This document shows positions 1 through 6,355 of a stretch of 20,611 nt of DNA, piece after piece. The position numbers were made by a program, and so were the translations under genes. Every line of letters begins with the position of its first letter. Position 1 is the first letter of the stretch. The DNA lies in assembly GCA_017420125.1 (NCBI GenBank), contig JAFOJR010000187.1, forward strand, positions 1 through 20,611, written 5' to 3'. The notes under the pieces are model-generated. The model made no database searches. It was not told the DNA's origin and worked only from the letters and a program-made list of their open reading frames with translations. Source of the DNA: Oscillospiraceae bacterium (GTDB lineage Bacteria > Bacillota > Clostridia > Oscillospirales > Oscillospiraceae).

Positions 1-248
1 GTGATATTCCCAATGGAAAGTGACCGCATCATAAATGATATGCCATTCATGTCAAAAACGTCCATGGCAAGATCCATTTCTGCCCCTGTCATGTCCGTGG
101 ATAATGCACCTGACTCTAAAACATACGACCCGATCAGGTGCAGTGTGAATCCGGCAATGAGAATCAATGCCACTAAAACTGCACAGCAAATATAAAAAGA
201 CTTTGATTTCAGAAGTTTTTTCCACTCAAATTTTAGCAGATTTCCCAT
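1..248 (-). CDS. ABC-2 type transporter permease, N-terminal part (cut by window edge)
   Basis: Only the first 82 codons are present; the gene continues past base 1. The protein begins MGNLLKFEWKKLLKSKSF, a basic amphipathic start typical of ABC-2 permeases of the bacitracin/lantibiotic-resistance type. A hydrophobic segment follows at about residues 19-40, then a polar stretch rich in Asp and Met at about 45-70 that would lie outside the membrane. The start codon lies one base after the stop codon of the ABC ATPase upstream, so the two are almost certainly co-translated and form one transporter. The substrate cannot be told from this fragment. Family knowledge suggests efflux of, or immunity to, a peptide or antibiotic, but that is inference. 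Confidence 0.8.
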   Translation of the reverse strand, partial: MGNLLKFEWKKLLKSKSFYICCAVLVALILIAGFTLHLIGSYVLESGALSTDMTGAEMDLAMDVFDMNGISFMMRSLSIGNI

Positions 249-249
249 T

Positions 250-1149
250 TTATTCACCGATCCTTTCCATAAAGTACTGCTCTAAGTCATAAGACTGCAT
301 TGTCAGCCCACTGACCATCACGCCGCGGGCACACAACAATTGATTCAGAAGGGCGGCGTCATTGAAATGAGATGTTATAACAATCGTACTGTCTTCCACA
401 GAAAGATCCTGCGGATCAATTTCCGTTGAAAGAATCTCCAATGCTTTCTGTGGATCGTCTACTGTTATCATTAATTTTTGACGGCATTTCTCCTGCAACT
501 CTTCTCGGCTGATTTCCTCCACCAGAACCCCTTTGTCAATAATGCCGTACCGGGTCACAACCTTTGAAAGCTCGTCCAGCAGGTGACTGGAAATCAAAAA
601 CGTAATTCCGCTTTCCTGATTCAATTTTAAAATCAGGTCCCGGATTTCCTTGATACCTGTTGGATCCAGTCCATTCGCAGGCTCGTCCAGCAGCAGAAAT
701 TCAGGATGCCCCAGCAATGCCAGCGCAATACCCAATCTTTGTTTCATCCCAAGGGAAAAACTTTTGACCTTTTTCCTGCCGGTATCTGCCAGCCCAACGG
801 TTGCAAGGATTCTCTCAATATCCTCCTCGGATCCCCCAAACAGTGTGGAAAATCGCTTCATATTTTCGCGCGCTGTACAATTCGGATAAAAAGTAGGTGT
901 TTCAATCAATGATCCTATTTTTCGCCTGGCTGTGCTCAATCTCTCACCGCCGAACAATTCTATTTTCCCGGCGGAAGGGAACGCTGTTCCCACTATCATA
1001 CGCATAAACGTTGTTTTGCCAGCGCCATTTCGTCCAATGAATCCGTAAATTTCACCTTCTGAAATTGTCATATTCAAATTGGAGACGGCGCGTCTCCTGC
1101 CAAATTTTTTTTGTAGCCCGGATGTTTTTAATACCAACTGTTTTTCCAT
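250..1149 (-). CDS. ABC transporter ATP-binding protein, BcrA/CcmA type
   Basis: This 299-residue protein is the ATPase of an ABC exporter. Walker A is GRNGAGKTT at residues 39-47, the signature loop is SLGMKQR near 132-138, and Walker B is FLLLDEP at 151-157 with the catalytic Glu at 156. A D-loop (GLD) and the switch His in SSHLLDEL follow. About 80 further C-terminal residues match the extra domain of bacitracin-type ATPases. The frame stays open to 1326, but I chose the ATG at 1149 because AAAGGAGGGG lies just upstream and the added N-terminus resembles no domain. It is followed after one base by the permease. Function in peptide or antibiotic export or self-protection is inferred from the family; the substrate is unknown. 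Confidence 0.9.
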   Translation of the reverse strand: MEKQLVLKTSGLQKKFGRRRAVSNLNMTISEGEIYGFIGRNGAGKTTFMRMIVGTAFPSAGKIELFGGERLSTARRKIGSLIETPTFYPNCTARENMKRFSTLFGGSEEDIERILATVGLADTGRKKVKSFSLGMKQRLGIALALLGHPEFLLLDEPANGLDPTGIKEIRDLILKLNQESGITFLISSHLLDELSKVVTRYGIIDKGVLVEEISREELQEKCRQKLMITVDDPQKALEILSTEIDPQDLSVEDSTIVITSHFNDAALLNQLLCARGVMVSGLTMQSYDLEQYFMERIGE

Positions 1150-1491
1150 TTTGGGACCCCTCCTTTGAACCTTTTCATTCTTTTCAACGCCGGAGCGAAT
1201 TGTCACCAATATCTGCACGGTCCGGCGACAAAACGGAATATTCCATCTGCCCATCTGCATCTTAAAAAAGACTGCATCCGCGCAAACAAGGTTTTCCTGC
1301 ATCACACCCGTTTCCGTGATATTCAACCTTTGGTTAAGGTTTTATTGATCATTCGTTCCTGCTTTTTCGGCAAACTTCGCCCTTTTATATCTATTATAAC
1401 AGACATTGCAACCCCTCTCCTCTGATTTTCTGTATTTTCGAACGATTTTTTTGTCAAAATCACAAAAAGTTGAAAATTTATTTCCCAGAAT
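1150..1491. other. Intergenic region between divergent ABC and sulfur operons
   Basis: I see no gene here with a ribosome site. On the minus strand it would be the roughly 235-base untranslated leader of the ABC genes. It holds a 6-bp hairpin (1325-1330 with 1336-1341) but no T-tract, so not a terminator. A second possible minus -35, TTGACA (complement of 1452-1457), has only a poor -10 partner 17 bases on. The rest is AT-rich with no further structure I can support. Confidence 0.5.
1393..1401 (-). promoter_or_regulatory. Candidate extended -10 promoter for the ABC transporter
   Basis: The minus strand reads TGTTATAAT, a full consensus -10 hexamer with the TGn extension. No good -35 lies at the right distance, which extended -10 promoters tolerate. 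It would place transcription start about 235 bases ahead of the ATPase. Confidence 0.5.
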
Positions 1492-1508
1492 CCTATTGAC
1501 TCTATAGG
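1492..1508. promoter_or_regulatory. Dyad overlapping the -35 of the sulfur operon; possible repressor operator
   Basis: CCTAT-TGACTCT-ATAGG is a perfect 5-bp inverted repeat around the -35 hexamer, with two further matching pairs outside one mismatch (1489-1490 with 1510-1511). A protein bound here would block RNA polymerase. Rrf2-family regulators such as CymR control sulfur genes in Firmicutes; assignment to that family is a guess from context. Confidence 0.4.
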
Positions 1509-1524
1509 TTTTATATGTTATTCT
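1496..1524 (+). promoter_or_regulatory. Promoter of the leader-metY-cysK-HD operon
   Basis: TTGACT at 1496-1501 and TATTCT at 1519-1524 are separated by exactly 17 bases. Both differ from consensus at one position. Transcription would start near 1531, about 40 bases before the leader peptide start. Confidence 0.75.
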
Positions 1525-1569
1525 GTTGCCAACCTGAATGCAGACATTTTGCAGAAAGGAGAACAACTC

Positions 1570-1686
1570 ATGAAAAAGATTACCACGACTCCTGTTATGA
1601 GCGCGGAAATGTGCATGTGGATTTGTCGCATGCGCAAGTTTTGTGGTGCCTCTTTTTCGATTGGTTCTTCTCCATCGCAGAGGTGA
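1570..1686 (+). CDS. Met/Cys-rich leader peptide, predicted attenuator
   Basis: This 38-residue ORF has a clear ribosome site (AGAAAGGAG, ATG seven bases on). Its core, residues 10-25, reads MSAEMCMWICRMRKFC: four Met, three Cys and one Trp in 16 residues. It sits between the operon promoter and an intrinsic terminator, ahead of genes making cysteine and homocysteine. This is the arrangement of a trp- or his-type leader peptide, so I read it as a sensor of charged tRNA-Cys and/or tRNA-Met. The last Cys codon is 1642-1644; a ribosome stalled there would cover to about 1657, just short of the antiterminator arm at 1658. Completing translation to the stop at 1684-1686 would cover that arm. The peptide itself probably has no function; the mechanism is predicted, not shown. 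Confidence 0.8.
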   Translation: MKKITTTPVMSAEMCMWICRMRKFCGASFSIGSSPSQR

Positions 1687-1740
1687 ATCACTGTTCCTGC
1701 AGCAGTGATTCCTATTGCTCTCACCCGGAAGACGGAATCG
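1658..1740 (+). promoter_or_regulatory. Predicted antiterminator, alternative to the leader terminator
   Basis: Bases 1658-1662 (CGATT) pair with 1736-1740 (AATCG), and 1666-1671 (TCTTCT) pair with 1727-1732 (GGAAGA, one G-T wobble), across a 3x3 internal loop. The pairing takes up most of the 5' arm of the terminator. Between the arms lies an 8-bp hairpin, AATCACTG (1686-1693) with CAGTGATT (1703-1710), starting at the leader stop codon. The structures are read by eye, without energies. Confidence 0.55.
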
Positions 1741-1759
1741 AACGTCTTCCGGTTTTTTT
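1725..1759 (+). terminator. Intrinsic terminator (attenuator) between leader peptide and metY
   Basis: CCGGAAGACG at 1725-1734 pairs perfectly with CGTCTTCCGG at 1743-1752 around an 8-base loop, followed directly by seven T residues. It lies inside the operon leader, before any enzyme gene, so it should abort most transcripts unless its 5' arm is held by the antiterminator. Confidence 0.88.
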
Positions 1760-1772
1760 AGGAGGATTTCAG

Positions 1773-1892
1773 ATGAAAAGTATCTTTCCAACGCTCATAA
1801 GAGCAAATTTCCGTTTCGGACGAATGTGCAGATCGATTCACAATTCTTCTATCATATCTATCTTCACAAAAAACGAAAGGAATGAAACATAA
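1773..1892 (+). CDS. Second small ORF, overlapping the metY start codon
   Basis: This 39-residue ORF begins seven bases after a strong TAGGAGG that immediately follows the attenuator T-tract. Its stop and the next ATG share a base (TAATG). It encodes a basic peptide, MKSIFPTLIRANFRFG and onward, with one Met-Cys pair (RMCR) near residue 18; I recognise no domain. It is only translated if the attenuator is read through. It may deliver ribosomes to metY, whose own site (AAAGGA, about ten bases upstream) is modest, or form a second sensing layer. It could also be a chance frame, although the ribosome site and exact overlap argue against that. Confidence 0.5.
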   Translation: MKSIFPTLIRANFRFGRMCRSIHNSSIISIFTKNERNET

Positions 1893-3181
1893 TGTCTCAT
1901 TACAAATTTGAAACATTACAGCTGCACGTTGGACAGGAACAGGCCGACCCGGCAACAGACGCCCGCGCCGTTCCCATTTATCAAACCACTTCTTATGTAT
2001 TTCACAACAGCAGGCACGCCGCCGACCGTTTCGGCCTGGCTGACGCAGGCAATATTTACGGACGGCTGACCAACTCCACCCAGGAAGTGCTGGAGAAACG
2101 GCTTGCGGCACTGGAGGGAGGCAGCGCGGCTCTGGCGCTGGCGTCCGGCGCGGCGGCCATCACCTATGCCATCGAGGCGCTTGCCGCCAACGGCGGACAT
2201 ATCGTAGCCCAGAAGACGATTTACGGCGGCACGTTCAATCTGCTGTCACACACCCTTCCCCAGTACGGCATTCAAACCACTTTTGTGGACATTCATAATC
2301 TGGATGAAGTCAAGGCGGCCATTACGGATGACACAAGAGCGATTTTCCTGGAAACCCTCGGCAATCCCAACAGCGATATTCCGGATATCGACGCCGTGGC
2401 GGAAATTGCCCATCAGCACGGTCTGCCGGTGGTGATTGACAACACATTCGGAACGCCGTATCTCATCAGACCCATCGAGCATGGCGCGGACATCGTAATT
2501 CATTCCGCCACCAAGTTCATCGGCGGACACGGCACCACGCTGGGCGGCATCATCGTGGAGTCCGGGAAGTTCAACTGGAAGGCAAGTGGGAAATATCCGA
2601 ATATTGCCGACCCGAACCCCAGTTATCACGGCGTTTCCTTCTACGACGCGGTTGGGCCGGCGGCGTTCGTTACCTACATTCGCGCCATTCTTCTGCGGGA
2701 CACCGGCGCGGCGATTTCCCCGTTTAACGCGTTCCTGCTTCTGCAGGGGGTGGAAACTTTGTCCCTCAGACTGGAACGGCACGCGGAGAACACGAAAAAG
2801 GTTGTGGATTTCTTAAGCCGCCATCCCCAGGTGGAGCACGTGAACCATCCGTCTCTGCCGGACCATCCCGACCATGCGGTGTACGAACGATATTTCCCAA
2901 ACGGCGGGGGCTCGATCTTTACCTTCGACATCAAAGGCGAGCAGGAAGAAGCGTGGAAATTCATTGACAGTCTGAAAATCTTCTCTCTCCTTGCCAATGT
3001 TGCCGATGTGAAGAGCCTTGTCATCCATCCGGCGTCCACCACCCATTCTCAGCTCACGGAAGAAGAACTGCTGGATCAGGGCATCTGGCCGAATACCATC
3101 CGGCTTTCCATCGGCACGGAGCATATCGACGATATTATCGCGGATCTCGAAAAAGGCTTTACAGCAATCCAAAAGTTATAA
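1892..3181 (+). CDS. metY: O-acetylhomoserine aminocarboxypropyltransferase (sulfhydrylase)
   Basis: This 429-residue protein belongs to the Cys/Met-metabolism PLP-dependent family and has the usual length of O-acetylhomoserine sulfhydrylases, which make homocysteine from O-acetylhomoserine and sulfide. The start (FETLQLHVGQ, QTTSYVF), the VIDNTF motif with the cofactor-binding Asp at 183, and HSATKFIGGHG with the PLP lysine at 208 are all present. The C-terminal RLSIGTEHIDDI is also typical. It is the first enzyme gene after the attenuator and is followed after 125 bases by a cysteine synthase on the same strand. Codons here are far richer in third-position G/C than in neighbours; 2101-2160 is 47 of 60 G+C. 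A cystathionine gamma-synthase or lyase is less likely given the opening motif and length. Confidence 0.93.
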   Translation: MSHYKFETLQLHVGQEQADPATDARAVPIYQTTSYVFHNSRHAADRFGLADAGNIYGRLTNSTQEVLEKRLAALEGGSAALALASGAAAITYAIEALAANGGHIVAQKTIYGGTFNLLSHTLPQYGIQTTFVDIHNLDEVKAAITDDTRAIFLETLGNPNSDIPDIDAVAEIAHQHGLPVVIDNTFGTPYLIRPIEHGADIVIHSATKFIGGHGTTLGGIIVESGKFNWKASGKYPNIADPNPSYHGVSFYDAVGPAAFVTYIRAILLRDTGAAISPFNAFLLLQGVETLSLRLERHAENTKKVVDFLSRHPQVEHVNHPSLPDHPDHAVYERYFPNGGGSIFTFDIKGEQEEAWKFIDSLKIFSLLANVADVKSLVIHPASTTHSQLTEEELLDQGIWPNTIRLSIGTEHIDDIIADLEKGFTAIQKL

Positions 3182-3306
3182 TATACTGTAAAAAACTTCT
3201 TTTTCGAAAAACATTTCTGTGTACCCCATGTGAATGCCTTTTTTCTAATAAACATTTCCATTTTGCTTTATAAAACCTCCCCACCAGGAGAAAGGAGACC
3301 GCCACC

Positions 3307-4239
3307 ATGTCCAACATTTATATTTCTTCTGATCAGTTGATTGGCCGCACACCGCTTTTGGAACTGCGTCACATTGAAAAAGCCTTGAATTTAAAGGCAA
3401 AGCTCCTTGCAAAATTGGAGTATTTTAATCCTGCCGGTTCTGTCAAAGACAGAATTGCAAAGGCAATGATCGATGATGCCGAGACCAGTGGAAAACTCAA
3501 AAAAGATTCTGTCATCATCGAACCTACCAGCGGCAACACAGGCATCGGTCTTGCTTCCGTTGCTGCCGCCAGGGGCTATCGCATTATCATTGTCATGCCG
3601 GAAACCATGTCTGTGGAACGGCGACAGCTGATGAAAGCATATGGTGCAGAACTCGTGCTCACCGAAGGTGCGAAGGGAATGAAAGGTGCAATCGCCAAAG
3701 CAGAAGCGCTGGCTGCCGAAATTCCAAACAGCTTTATTCCAGGACAGTTTGTAAATCCGGCAAATCCAAAAATTCATTATGAAACCACCGGTCCTGAGAT
3801 TTACGCCGACACTGACGGCAAGGTAGATATCTTTGTAGCAGGCGTTGGTACCGGCGGCACGATAACCGGCACAGGCAAATATTTGAAAGAACAGAAACCT
3901 GATGTGAAAATTGTCGCCGTAGAGCCTTCTGGCAGCCCCGTTCTCTCCACCGGCGTGGCTGGTGCACATAAAATTCAGGGGATCGGCGCAGGCTTTGTCC
4001 CGGATGTGCTGGATACCGATATTTATGATGAAATTATTCCTGTAACCAATGAGGATGCTTTTGCCACCGGAAAACTCATCGGAAAAAGCGAGGGAGTTTT
4101 GGTGGGTATCTCTTCCGGTGCAGCGGCCTGGGCGGCAATCGAACTCGCCAAGCGCCCTGAAAATGGAGGAAAAACCATTGTTGCACTGCTCCCGGACACT
4201 GGTGATCGCTACTTATCCACTTCGCTTTTTGAAGATTAA
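3307..4239 (+). CDS. cysK: Cysteine synthase A (O-acetylserine sulfhydrylase)
   Basis: This 310-residue PLP enzyme condenses O-acetylserine with sulfide to give cysteine. The PLP lysine is in PAGSVKDR (Lys47), the substrate loop is TSGNTG at 74-79, the phosphate-binding glycine loop is GVGTGGTITGTG, and GISSGAA appears near the C-terminus. Length and motifs match CysK rather than cystathionine beta-synthase, which would carry extra domains. The ribosome site is AGGAGAAAGGAG. No clear promoter or terminator is seen in the 125 bases after metY, so co-transcription under the leader control is likely. It is followed by a hairpin and then an HD-domain gene. Confidence 0.95.
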   Translation: MSNIYISSDQLIGRTPLLELRHIEKALNLKAKLLAKLEYFNPAGSVKDRIAKAMIDDAETSGKLKKDSVIIEPTSGNTGIGLASVAAARGYRIIIVMPETMSVERRQLMKAYGAELVLTEGAKGMKGAIAKAEALAAEIPNSFIPGQFVNPANPKIHYETTGPEIYADTDGKVDIFVAGVGTGGTITGTGKYLKEQKPDVKIVAVEPSGSPVLSTGVAGAHKIQGIGAGFVPDVLDTDIYDEIIPVTNEDAFATGKLIGKSEGVLVGISSGAAAWAAIELAKRPENGGKTIVALLPDTGDRYLSTSLFED

Positions 4240-4244
4240 CATGC

Positions 4245-4285
4245 TGCGGAGCTTTTGCGGTATGAGCTGCCGCCAAAGCTTCGCA
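4245..4285 (+). other. Intercistronic hairpin between cysK and the HD-domain gene
   Basis: TGCGGAGCTTTTGCGG (4245-4260) pairs with CCGCCAAAGCTTCGCA (4270-4285) around a 9-base loop, with one mismatch and one G-T wobble. No T-tract follows, so it is not a standard terminator. It may protect the cysK message from 3' decay or mark a processing site. Confidence 0.55.
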
Positions 4286-4315
4286 ACATTGGAAAAAACT
4301 GGGAGGGAAAAACAA

Positions 4316-4873
4316 ATGGATTTATCGCGGGAAGACGCCCTTGCATTATTACAGGAATACAATACAGAGCCATTTCATATCAAGCATGCTCTCATTGTGG
4401 AAGGCGTTATGCGCTATTTCGCAAAGGAACTGGGATATGGTGCAGAAGAAACCCTTTGGGGGATCGTAGGCCTTCTGCATGATCTGGACTTTGAGCAATA
4501 CCCGCAGCAGCATTGTATCAAGGTACAGGAGATCTTGCGTGAACGCGGCGTGGAGGAGCAAATCATCCACGCTGTTGCAAGTCACGGATACGCTTTAACT
4601 GTGGACATCAAACCGGAGCATGAAATGGAAAAAGTACTGTATGCAGTAGACGAACTAACCGGTTTGATCGGCGCGGTCGCATTGATGCGGCCTTCCAAAA
4701 GCGTTTCCGATTTGGAACTTAAATCTGTAAAAAAGAAATATAAAATTGCCAATTTTGCTGCAGGCTGCTCGCGTTCAGTCATTGAGCAAGGCGCAGAGAT
4801 GCTGGGATGGACGTTGGATGATCTGATTTCCAAAACTATCCTCGCCATGCGCGCCACCGATGCAGTAGATTAG
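4316..4873 (+). CDS. HD-domain protein (putative phosphohydrolase)
   Basis: This 185-residue protein carries the metal-binding pattern of the HD superfamily: His24, His55-Asp56 in LLHDLDFEQ, a His at 85 or 90 in HAVASHGY, and Asp112 in AVDELTG. Such proteins are usually divalent-metal phosphohydrolases acting on nucleotides or related phosphates; the substrate here is unknown. The frame is open from 4049 inside cysK, but I chose ATG 4316 because GGGAGGG lies ahead of it and the protein from there is a compact HD fold. It is the last gene before a bidirectional terminator, 76 bases after cysK, so it probably belongs to the sulfur operon. Why an HD protein sits there is unexplained. Confidence 0.85.
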   Translation: MDLSREDALALLQEYNTEPFHIKHALIVEGVMRYFAKELGYGAEETLWGIVGLLHDLDFEQYPQQHCIKVQEILRERGVEEQIIHAVASHGYALTVDIKPEHEMEKVLYAVDELTGLIGAVALMRPSKSVSDLELKSVKKKYKIANFAAGCSRSVIEQGAEMLGWTLDDLISKTILAMRATDAVD

Positions 4874-4981
4874 TGCACAGCTTTCATTGACAAAAAATAG
4901 TGAGTGCGTGGAAAAATCGACCGTATTATGTAGCAAGCCTTTCTCTTTTCCTTGTATGACATTTTCCCCGCCTCAACTTTC

Positions 4982-5029
4982 AAAAAAAGCTTCTGTTCTA
5001 TACCTATGGTACAGAACAGAAGCCTTTTT
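4982..5029. terminator. Bidirectional intrinsic terminator between convergent genes
   Basis: An 11-bp stem, GCTTCTGTTCT (4989-4999) with AGAACAGAAGC (5013-5023), continues after an A-C mismatch into TACC/GGTA with a 3-base loop. Seven A residues flank one side and five T residues the other, so it can end both the HD-domain transcript (plus) and the TPM transcript (minus). Confidence 0.9.
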
Positions 5030-5040
5030 CTTATTCTGTT

Positions 5041-6339
5041 TTAAAACTTTCCGCTGTGTCCGGAAAATCCATCGCTGTCTATGCTGGTGCCGCCGGAACT
5101 ATGACTTTTCACAGTTCGCCGCGTCTGCGTGGTGTGCAGGTAATAATCCTCCACAGCCCGGAACGCCACACCGCTTTTGGGAACATATTCCCGCGCTGTT
5201 ACTTGTGTGCGGGCGCTCTTCATCTGCTTTTTAAAGACCAGACATACAATCAATGAAATAACACAGCCAGCTAAAATACCTCCTGCAATGGATTCGCCCC
5301 AAGTCAATTGAATTCCTTCCTTGTCGTTGTCCACATCCAACGGTTCTCCGTTCCGGGCCATCTCCAGCATTTCAGCGCTTTTTTCTTGATAATCCTCAAA
5401 ACCATCATACCAGTCGTTGTCTCTGAAATCATCTAAAAAAGTGTTTTCTAATACACTTTTCCCATGATCTGTAAAAGCCGCATTGGCAAAATCCCCATAG
5501 GCAATGAGCGCATAGTCCCGTTCTGCCATGCTCAAAAGAAGCAATATACCATCTTTGTTAGTACCCCAACCCAAATCATAGGAACGATAAATATCCTTTG
5601 CATATTCATAGATACTTTTTTCCGTATAATCTGTATAGTCTTCCATCGTAATCGCATAAACACCGCATCCATACTGCTGGGCAATGTTTTGCGCGTTTTC
5701 CTCTAATGCGGAAACTTCGCCCGTGGACAAAAGACCGGCTGAATCTGTGACATAAGGCAAAGTGTTTTCGACGGATGCCGCAGCCGGTGTTTGACCCGCA
5801 GACACCGTTCCTGCGGAAAATGTATCGGCCAAAATTCGTCCATAGTCTGTAAAAGCCTGCTCACAAGCTCGTTCATCCTGCTGCAAAGGTCCGCTCCACG
5901 CGGCTTCATTCAGTGTTTCATCCAGCGTTTTCTCCAGTTTCTGGCGTACCTGATCGTTTATCATTTCTGTTCCTTTTCCGCCGGCCAGAATATGATATGC
6001 GTCAAAAGCAAGCCCCGTATCATCTTCATGGAGCAAAAGCATCAAAAGAACGCCGTCTGTGGTGTCCCCATAACCATATTCATATTGATCGTAGAAGATC
6101 TGGGCATATGCCTCAATAGACTCCCCTTCCAGTTTTGTCACAACATCAATACGGACTTCCATCCCATACTGCTCCCCCAAAGGAGTAAAAGTGTTGTCAT
6201 TTAAATCGGACAAAAAAGTCCCATCCAGCAGGTCGGTTGCATCATAAACCAGTCCATAGTTGCTCGCCGCCAGGGCGGGCACCGCCAAACCAATAATCAG
6301 ACAGAGTCCCATAAACAGTGAACGTAATTTTTGTTTCAT
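5041..6339 (-). CDS. Secreted double TPM-domain protein, membrane anchored
   Basis: The 432-residue product starts with a signal peptide (MKQKLRSLFMGLC, cut after PALA near residue 24). Two TPM (TLP18.3/Psb32/MOLO-1) domains follow, the first beginning at YGLVYDATDLLDG and the second at YVTDSAGLLS in mid-protein, each with the DGVLLML- or DGILLLL-type core strand. A transmembrane segment near ESIAGGILAGCVISLIVCL comes next, and the tail ends SSGGTSIDSDGFSGHSGKF, the Gly/Ser-rich ending usual in bacterial TPM proteins. An earlier ATG at 6366 would overlap the preceding gene; I chose 6339 because it gives a clean signal peptide. TPM domains have been linked to phosphatase activity and membrane quality control, but the role here is not known. 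It is paired with the zinc-ribbon gene upstream. Confidence 0.88.
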   Translation of the reverse strand: MKQKLRSLFMGLCLIIGLAVPALAASNYGLVYDATDLLDGTFLSDLNDNTFTPLGEQYGMEVRIDVVTKLEGESIEAYAQIFYDQYEYGYGDTTDGVLLMLLLHEDDTGLAFDAYHILAGGKGTEMINDQVRQKLEKTLDETLNEAAWSGPLQQDERACEQAFTDYGRILADTFSAGTVSAGQTPAAASVENTLPYVTDSAGLLSTGEVSALEENAQNIAQQYGCGVYAITMEDYTDYTEKSIYEYAKDIYRSYDLGWGTNKDGILLLLSMAERDYALIAYGDFANAAFTDHGKSVLENTFLDDFRDNDWYDGFEDYQEKSAEMLEMARNGEPLDVDNDKEGIQLTWGESIAGGILAGCVISLIVCLVFKKQMKSARTQVTAREYVPKSGVAFRAVEDYYLHTTQTRRTVKSHSSGGTSIDSDGFSGHSGKF

Positions 6340-6355
6340 TCCAACCCCCGCCTTC

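Noticed and set aside
1150..1326. Longer N-terminus of the ABC ATPase from an ATG at 1326
   Set aside because: The extra 59 residues match no ATPase domain, and an excellent ribosome site lies just before ATG 1149.
1342..1791. 149-residue minus-strand frame across the sulfur leader
   Set aside because: It lies opposite the promoter, leader ORF and terminator and has an Arg/Asn-rich low-information sequence; best explained as a shadow frame.
1500..1891. S-box (SAM) riboswitch or T-box ahead of metY
   Set aside because: I find no T-box signature (AGGGTGGNACC-like) and no S-box core or its set of helices. The region is instead explained by a leader ORF, an alternative stem and a terminator.
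4049..4315. Extended start of the HD protein inside cysK
   Set aside because: The extra residues come from the wrong frame of cysK, and GGGAGGG precedes ATG 4316.
4888..4915. TTGACA at 4888 as a plus-strand promoter
   Set aside because: No -10 lies at 16-18 bases, and the region runs straight into a convergent terminator with no plus gene after it.
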